Assembly (NCBI RefSeq): GCF_003234175.2
Contig: NZ_CP126257.1
Location: 2,542,001-2,606,000, forward strand
DNA from: Curtobacterium sp. MCSS17_007
GTDB lineage: Bacteria; Actinomycetota; Actinomycetes; Actinomycetales; Microbacteriaceae
Length of the DNA: 64,000 nucleotides
Reading direction: 5' to 3'
The number at the start of each line of letters is the position of its first letter. Positions within the stretch are counted from its first letter, which is position 1. This document shows positions 60,377 through 64,000 of this stretch, piece by piece. Under the pieces are notes generated by a model. The model was not told where the DNA came from. It searched no databases and saw nothing but the letters and a program-made list of their open reading frames with translations. Position numbers and translations under genes: made by a program.

Positions 60377-60438
60377 GGGACGCCTCGGGCCGCGCGAGAC
60401 GGCCCCGGCCGCCCGAGACGCCTCCGGCAGAGCGTCTC
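60377..60438. repeat. 19-bp-phased GAGAC/GTCTC repeat cluster 4
   Basis: GGGAC 60377, GAGAC 60396, GAGAC 60415 and the inverted GTCTC 60434, all exactly 19 bp apart, between the MetE-like and AAA ATPase genes. Confidence 0.6.
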
Positions 60439-60505
60439 GTGCAGAGGGGGCGTCCGTCGGCCGGAGTGGTCGCCAGCGTCGGCGGGCAGGCGTACCGTGG
60501 CGCCC

Positions 60506-61891
60506 GTGACCCGACCTGACATCCAAACGGTCGGCGAGCTCCGCGCTGCTGGGCACGTCCAGAAGTCGGTCCGCGCCGAGATCCGCGACAACCTCCTCCA
60601 GGCCCTGCGCGAGGGCCGTGACCCGTGGCCCGGCCTGCACGGCTTCGAGACCACCGTCATCCCCCAGCTCGAACGCGCGCTCATCGCCGGACACGACGTC
60701 GTCCTGCTCGGTGAGCGCGGGCAGGGCAAGACCCGCCTGCTGCGGACCCTTCAGGGACTGCTCGACGAGTGGACCCCGGTGATCACCGGCTCGGAGCTCG
60801 GCGAGCACCCGTTCGAGCCGATCACCACCGCGAGCCAGCGGCGGGCCGAGGACCTCGGTGACGCCCTGCCGATCGCGTGGGTGCACCGCGACGAGCGCTA
60901 CGTCGAGAAGCTCGCGACCCCCGACACCAGCGTGGCCGACCTGATCGGCGACGTCGACCCGATGAAGGTGGCAGAGGGGCGCAGCCTCGGCGACCCGGAG
61001 ACCATCCACTTCGGCCTGATCCCCCGCGGCCACCGCGGCATCGTCGCGATCAACGAGCTCCCCGACCTCGCGGAGCGCATCCAGGTCGCGATGCTCAACG
61101 TGATGGAGGAACGCGACGTGCAGATCCGTGGCTACGTGCTGCGCCTGCCGCTCGACGTGCTCGTCGTCGCGAGCGCCAACCCCGAGGACTACACGAACCG
61201 CGGCCGGATCATCACGCCGCTGAAGGACCGCTTCGGCGCCGAGATCCGCACGCACTACCCGATCGAGCTCGCGGACGAGGTCGCCGTCATCCGGCAGGAG
61301 GCCCAGCTCACCGCCGAGGTCCCGGACGCGCTCATCGAGATCCTCGCCCGGTTCACGCGCGCCCTGCGCCAGTCCAGCGCGGTGGACCAGCGGAGCGGCG
61401 TCAGCGCACGCTTCGCCATCGCCGGCGCCGAGACGATCTCCGCCGCGGCCGTGCACCGCGCCGCGCGGCAGGGCGAGGAGCACCCGGTGGCCCGGCCGAT
61501 CGACCTCGAGACCGCGGTCGACGTCCTCGGCGGCAAGATCGAGTTCGAGAACGGGGAAGAGGACCGGGCGGACGAGGTCCTCGAGCACCTGCTCCGGACC
61601 GCGACGGCCGAGACCGTGCGGTCGCGCTTCCGCGGGATCGACTTCGGCGTCCTCGTCGAGGCGCTCGACGGCGGCACGATGGTGACCACCGGCGAGCAGG
61701 TCAGCGCCCGGACCTTCCTCGAGGGGCTGCCCTCGATCGGTGAGTCGGACGTCTACGACCAGGTGTGCGAGCGCCTCGGCGCGACCGACGACGGCGAGCG
61801 GGCCGGCGCGATCGAACTGGCGCTCGAGGGGCTCTTCCTCGCGCGGCGCATCAGCAAGGAGTCGGGGGGCGGCGAGGCCGTCTATGGCTAG
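60506..61891 (+). CDS. AAA ATPase of the magnesium-chelatase/MoxR type
   Basis: A 461-residue AAA+ ATPase similar to BchI/ChlI-like and MoxR proteins: Walker A LGERGQGKTR (near residue 71), Walker B GIVAINELPDL, sensor VASANPEDYTNRG (near 225) and an arginine-finger-type DRFGAEIRTH. A short extension precedes Walker A (VGELRAAGHVQKSVRAEIRDNL). GTG 60506 is 7 nt after TACCGT, so leaderless; GTG 60497 overlaps that -10 and is unlikely. Its end overlaps the VWA gene by 8 bp. The two act probably as an ATPase/VWA chaperone pair; no chelatase H subunit is present. Confidence 0.87.
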   Translation: MTRPDIQTVGELRAAGHVQKSVRAEIRDNLLQALREGRDPWPGLHGFETTVIPQLERALIAGHDVVLLGERGQGKTRLLRTLQGLLDEWTPVITGSELGEHPFEPITTASQRRAEDLGDALPIAWVHRDERYVEKLATPDTSVADLIGDVDPMKVAEGRSLGDPETIHFGLIPRGHRGIVAINELPDLAERIQVAMLNVMEERDVQIRGYVLRLPLDVLVVASANPEDYTNRGRIITPLKDRFGAEIRTHYPIELADEVAVIRQEAQLTAEVPDALIEILARFTRALRQSSAVDQRSGVSARFAIAGAETISAAAVHRAARQGEEHPVARPIDLETAVDVLGGKIEFENGEEDRADEVLEHLLRTATAETVRSRFRGIDFGVLVEALDGGTMVTTGEQVSARTFLEGLPSIGESDVYDQVCERLGATDDGERAGAIELALEGLFLARRISKESGGGEAVYG

Positions 61892-63920
61892 TCGGCAGAA
61901 CCGCCGTCTGACCCGCAACGCCCGGTACGGGAAGACTGCCTCCTACGGGAAGTACGGGGGCGGGCCGGATCCGCTCGCTCCCCCGGTCGACCTGTCCGAG
62001 GCGCTCGACGCCATCGGCGAGGACGTCATGGGCGGCACGTCGCCGGAGCGCGCCCTCCGCGAGTTCCTCCGACGCGGCGGACAGACCCAGCGCGGACTCG
62101 ACGACCTGATGCGTCGGGTCGCCGAGCGTCGCCGCGAGCTCACCAGCCGGAACAACCTCGACGGCACCCTGCAGCAGGTCAAGGAGCTCCTCGACGAGGC
62201 CCTGCTCGCCGAACGCGGCGAGCTCGCCCGGAACGTCGACCTCGACGACGGCGACCGCGCACTGGCCGAGATGCAGCTCGACAGCCTGCCGCCGTCGCCC
62301 GCGAGCGCCGTGCAGGAGCTGAACGGGTACGACTGGAAGAGCCCGACGGCCCGGCAGAAGTACGACGAGATCAAGGACCTGCTCGGGCGCGAGGTCCTCG
62401 ACCAGCGCTTCGCCGGTGTGAAGCAGGCGCTCGAGAACGCCTCCGACGAGGACCGCGCGGCCGTGTCCGAGATGATGCGCGACCTCAACCAGCTGCTCGA
62501 GGACCACCGACGCGGCACCGACACGCAGGAGCAGTTCGACGCCTTCACGGCGCAGCACGGGCAGCACTTCCCGTCGGAGCCGAAGAACGTCGAGGAGCTG
62601 CTCGACGACCTCGCCGCCCGGGCCGCGGCCGCCCAGCGCATGCGGAACTCGATGACCCAGGAGCAGCGGGACGAACTCGACGCCCTGGCGCAGCAGGCGT
62701 TCGGCTCGCCGGACCTGATGGGCCAGCTCGGGCAGCTCGACGACAACCTGCGCGCGCTCCGTCCCGGCGAGGACTGGGGCGGTTCGGAGCGCATGGACGG
62801 CGAGCAGGGCCTCGGCCTCGGCGACGGCACCGGGGTGTTCCAGGACATCGCCGACCTCGACGCCCTGGCCGAGCAGCTCGCGCAGTCCGGGCCGGGGTCC
62901 GACCTGGCCGACCTCGACCTCGACGCCCTGCAGCGTCAGCTCGGGGACGAGGCAACGGTCGACGCCCGCACCCTGCAGCGGTTGGAGCAGGCACTCCGCA
63001 ACTCAGGCGCGGTCAAGCGCGGCTCGGACGGACAGCTCCGCCTGACCCCGAAGGCGATGCGGCAACTCGGCAAGAGCCTGCTCAAGGACGTCGCCGAGCG
63101 GATGTCCGGGCGGCAGGGTGCCCGCGACCTCCGCCGGTCGGGTGCCTCCGGCGAGCCCTCCGGTGCGACCCGCCCGTGGGCGTTCGGCGACACCGAGCCG
63201 TGGGACCTCCCCCGGTCGATCACGAACGCCCTCGTGCGCACCGCCGCGGACGGCAGGTCCGGGCCCGGCGTGCGCCTGACGATCGACGACGTCGAGGTGC
63301 AGGAGACCGAGGCGCGGACGCAGGCCTGTGTCGCGTTGCTCGTCGACACCTCGTTCTCGATGGCGATGGAGGACCGCTGGGTCCCGATGAAGCGAACCGC
63401 CCTCGCGCTGCACACCCTCGTCAGCACACGGTTCCGCGGCGACGACCTGCAGCTCATCGCGTTCGGGCGCGAGGCCGAGGTCATGGACGTCGACCAGCTC
63501 GTCGGCCTCGACGCGCAGTGGGACAAGGGCACGAACCTGCACCACGCCCTGCTCCTGGCGAACCGGCACTTCCGGAAGCACCCGACGGTGCAGCCCGTGC
63601 TCCTGATCGTGACCGACGGCGAGCCGACGTCGCACCTCGAGCCGAACGGTCAGGTGTGGTTCGGGTACCCGCCCGACCCGGTGACGATCGCACTGACGGT
63701 GCGGGAGCTCGAGAACGCCGGGCGGCTGGGCGCGCAGACGACGTTCTTCCGGCTCGGTGACGACCCCGGGCTCGCGCGCTTCATCGACGCGATGGCTCGA
63801 CGCGTGGACGGGTCGGTCGTCGCGCCCGAGAACGACGACCTCGGCGTCGCCGTGGTCGGCTCGTACCTGGGTGCACGTCGGGGCGGCACGTCCCCGTTCG
63901 GCGACGACTGGGCGGGCTGA
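61884..63920 (+). CDS. VWA domain protein, partner of the AAA ATPase
   Basis: A 678-residue protein. Residues about 1-450 are helical and rich in Asp, Glu, Gln and Leu (several coiled-coil-like stretches such as LDDNLRALRPGEDW), followed by a basic linker. The C-terminal 200 residues are a von Willebrand A domain with the MIDAS site LVDTSFSMA (DxSxS near residue 488) and TDGEPTS. Such proteins pair with MoxR/BchI ATPases to remodel or activate metalloproteins. ATG 61884 overlaps the upstream gene by 8 bp. A hairpin follows the stop. Confidence 0.88.
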   Translation: MASRQNRRLTRNARYGKTASYGKYGGGPDPLAPPVDLSEALDAIGEDVMGGTSPERALREFLRRGGQTQRGLDDLMRRVAERRRELTSRNNLDGTLQQVKELLDEALLAERGELARNVDLDDGDRALAEMQLDSLPPSPASAVQELNGYDWKSPTARQKYDEIKDLLGREVLDQRFAGVKQALENASDEDRAAVSEMMRDLNQLLEDHRRGTDTQEQFDAFTAQHGQHFPSEPKNVEELLDDLAARAAAAQRMRNSMTQEQRDELDALAQQAFGSPDLMGQLGQLDDNLRALRPGEDWGGSERMDGEQGLGLGDGTGVFQDIADLDALAEQLAQSGPGSDLADLDLDALQRQLGDEATVDARTLQRLEQALRNSGAVKRGSDGQLRLTPKAMRQLGKSLLKDVAERMSGRQGARDLRRSGASGEPSGATRPWAFGDTEPWDLPRSITNALVRTAADGRSGPGVRLTIDDVEVQETEARTQACVALLVDTSFSMAMEDRWVPMKRTALALHTLVSTRFRGDDLQLIAFGREAEVMDVDQLVGLDAQWDKGTNLHHALLLANRHFRKHPTVQPVLLIVTDGEPTSHLEPNGQVWFGYPPDPVTIALTVRELENAGRLGAQTTFFRLGDDPGLARFIDAMARRVDGSVVAPENDDLGVAVVGSYLGARRGGTSPFGDDWAG

Positions 63921-63932
63921 GCCCGACCAGCT

Positions 63933-63980
63933 GACGGCCGGGAGGCGCGGCGCCGTCCGGCACCGCGCCTCCCGTCCGTC
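63933..63980. repeat. GGACGGGAGG-type intergenic hairpin, copy 7
   Basis: Arms GACGGccGGGAGGCGCGG and CCGCGCCTCCCGTCCGTC, slightly diverged on the left, 12 bp after the VWA stop. Probable terminator, perhaps shared with a convergent gene at the window edge. Confidence 0.7.
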
Positions 63981-64000
63981 AGAAGAGCGGCCAGGGCACG
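63979..64000 (-). CDS. Possible 3' end of a minus-strand gene (partial)
   Basis: A minus-strand frame ends with TGA at 63981-63979 after codons VPWPLF. Six codons cannot prove a gene; the hairpin just beyond supports a convergent gene end here. Confidence 0.2.

Noticed and set aside
1..64000. CRISPR array, insertion sequence, prophage or integron
   Set aside because: No direct-repeat array, transposase, integrase or phage structural gene was found; neither tRNA gene is followed by an integrase or a repeated tRNA end.

Overview
This window looks like chromosomal DNA of a very GC-rich actinobacterium, most likely a Microbacteriaceae member and possibly Curtobacterium. That placement is inferred from base composition, gene families and intergenic hairpins, not from a marker gene. 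There is no rRNA, integrase, transposase, CRISPR array or phage gene. Two tRNA genes are present (Arg-ACG and Ser-GCT). Many genes start only 6-8 nt after a TANNNT-type -10 box, so much of the mRNA is predicted to be leaderless.

Layout. 1-1208: end of an unknown gene, then an old yellow enzyme. 1411-9206: purine catabolism, with a MobA-like nucleotidyltransferase and uricase on the minus strand, a three-gene xanthine dehydrogenase set (FAD subunit, fused 2Fe-2S/Mo subunit, XdhC) on the plus strand, and an 8-oxoguanine-deaminase-like amidohydrolase. 9305-14436: a GT-C type membrane glycosyltransferase, a small membrane protein, MarR, AraC and TetR regulators and three overlapping tiny genes. 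14711-25307: a second amidohydrolase, a ferredoxin-type reductase with an XRE-cupin regulator, and a seven-gene operon (cytosine-deaminase-like hydrolase, ABC importer, FAD oxidase, creatininase-like amidohydrolase, PPOX flavoprotein). 25439-33407: NCS1 permease, HyuA-type hydantoinase, three tandem DUF917 genes and a PucR regulator. 33765-41949: tRNA-Arg, dienelactone hydrolase, an atypical G6PDH, a Gfo/Idh oxidoreductase, a ThDP oxidase and a surface 5'-nucleotidase. 42194-46294: efeUOB iron uptake behind a DtxR/IdeR-type box. 46364-53993: membrane protein, TetR, a MoxR/DUF58/transglutaminase set and a GH18 lipoprotein. 54046-60373: MarR/MFS pair, tRNA-Ser, GntR, MFS symporter and a MetE-like methyltransferase. 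60506-63920: an AAA ATPase with a VWA protein.

The strongest overall signal is regulatory. Five transcription units for purine and N-heterocycle breakdown (uricase, xdh, the 9206 deaminase, the 14711 hydrolase, the 18004 operon) carry the same promoter architecture: half-sites of GTNAC/GAAAC type repeated every 11 bp, with the last GAAAC exactly 15 bp upstream of the -10 box. This matches the consensus I know for the actinobacterial nitrogen regulator GlnR. The first 33 kb therefore reads as a nitrogen-scavenging island: uptake (ABC, NCS1), ring oxidation (Xdh, uricase, FAD oxidase), deamination and ring opening (amidohydrolases, creatininase-like, HyuA, DUF917). The DUF917 trio and the 18004-25307 operon have no substrate that I can assign.

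Two intergenic repeat families recur. Seven hairpins with GGACGGGAGGCGCGG arms follow genes. Four clusters of GAGAC/GTCTC units are spaced 18-19 bp, some in inverted orientation.
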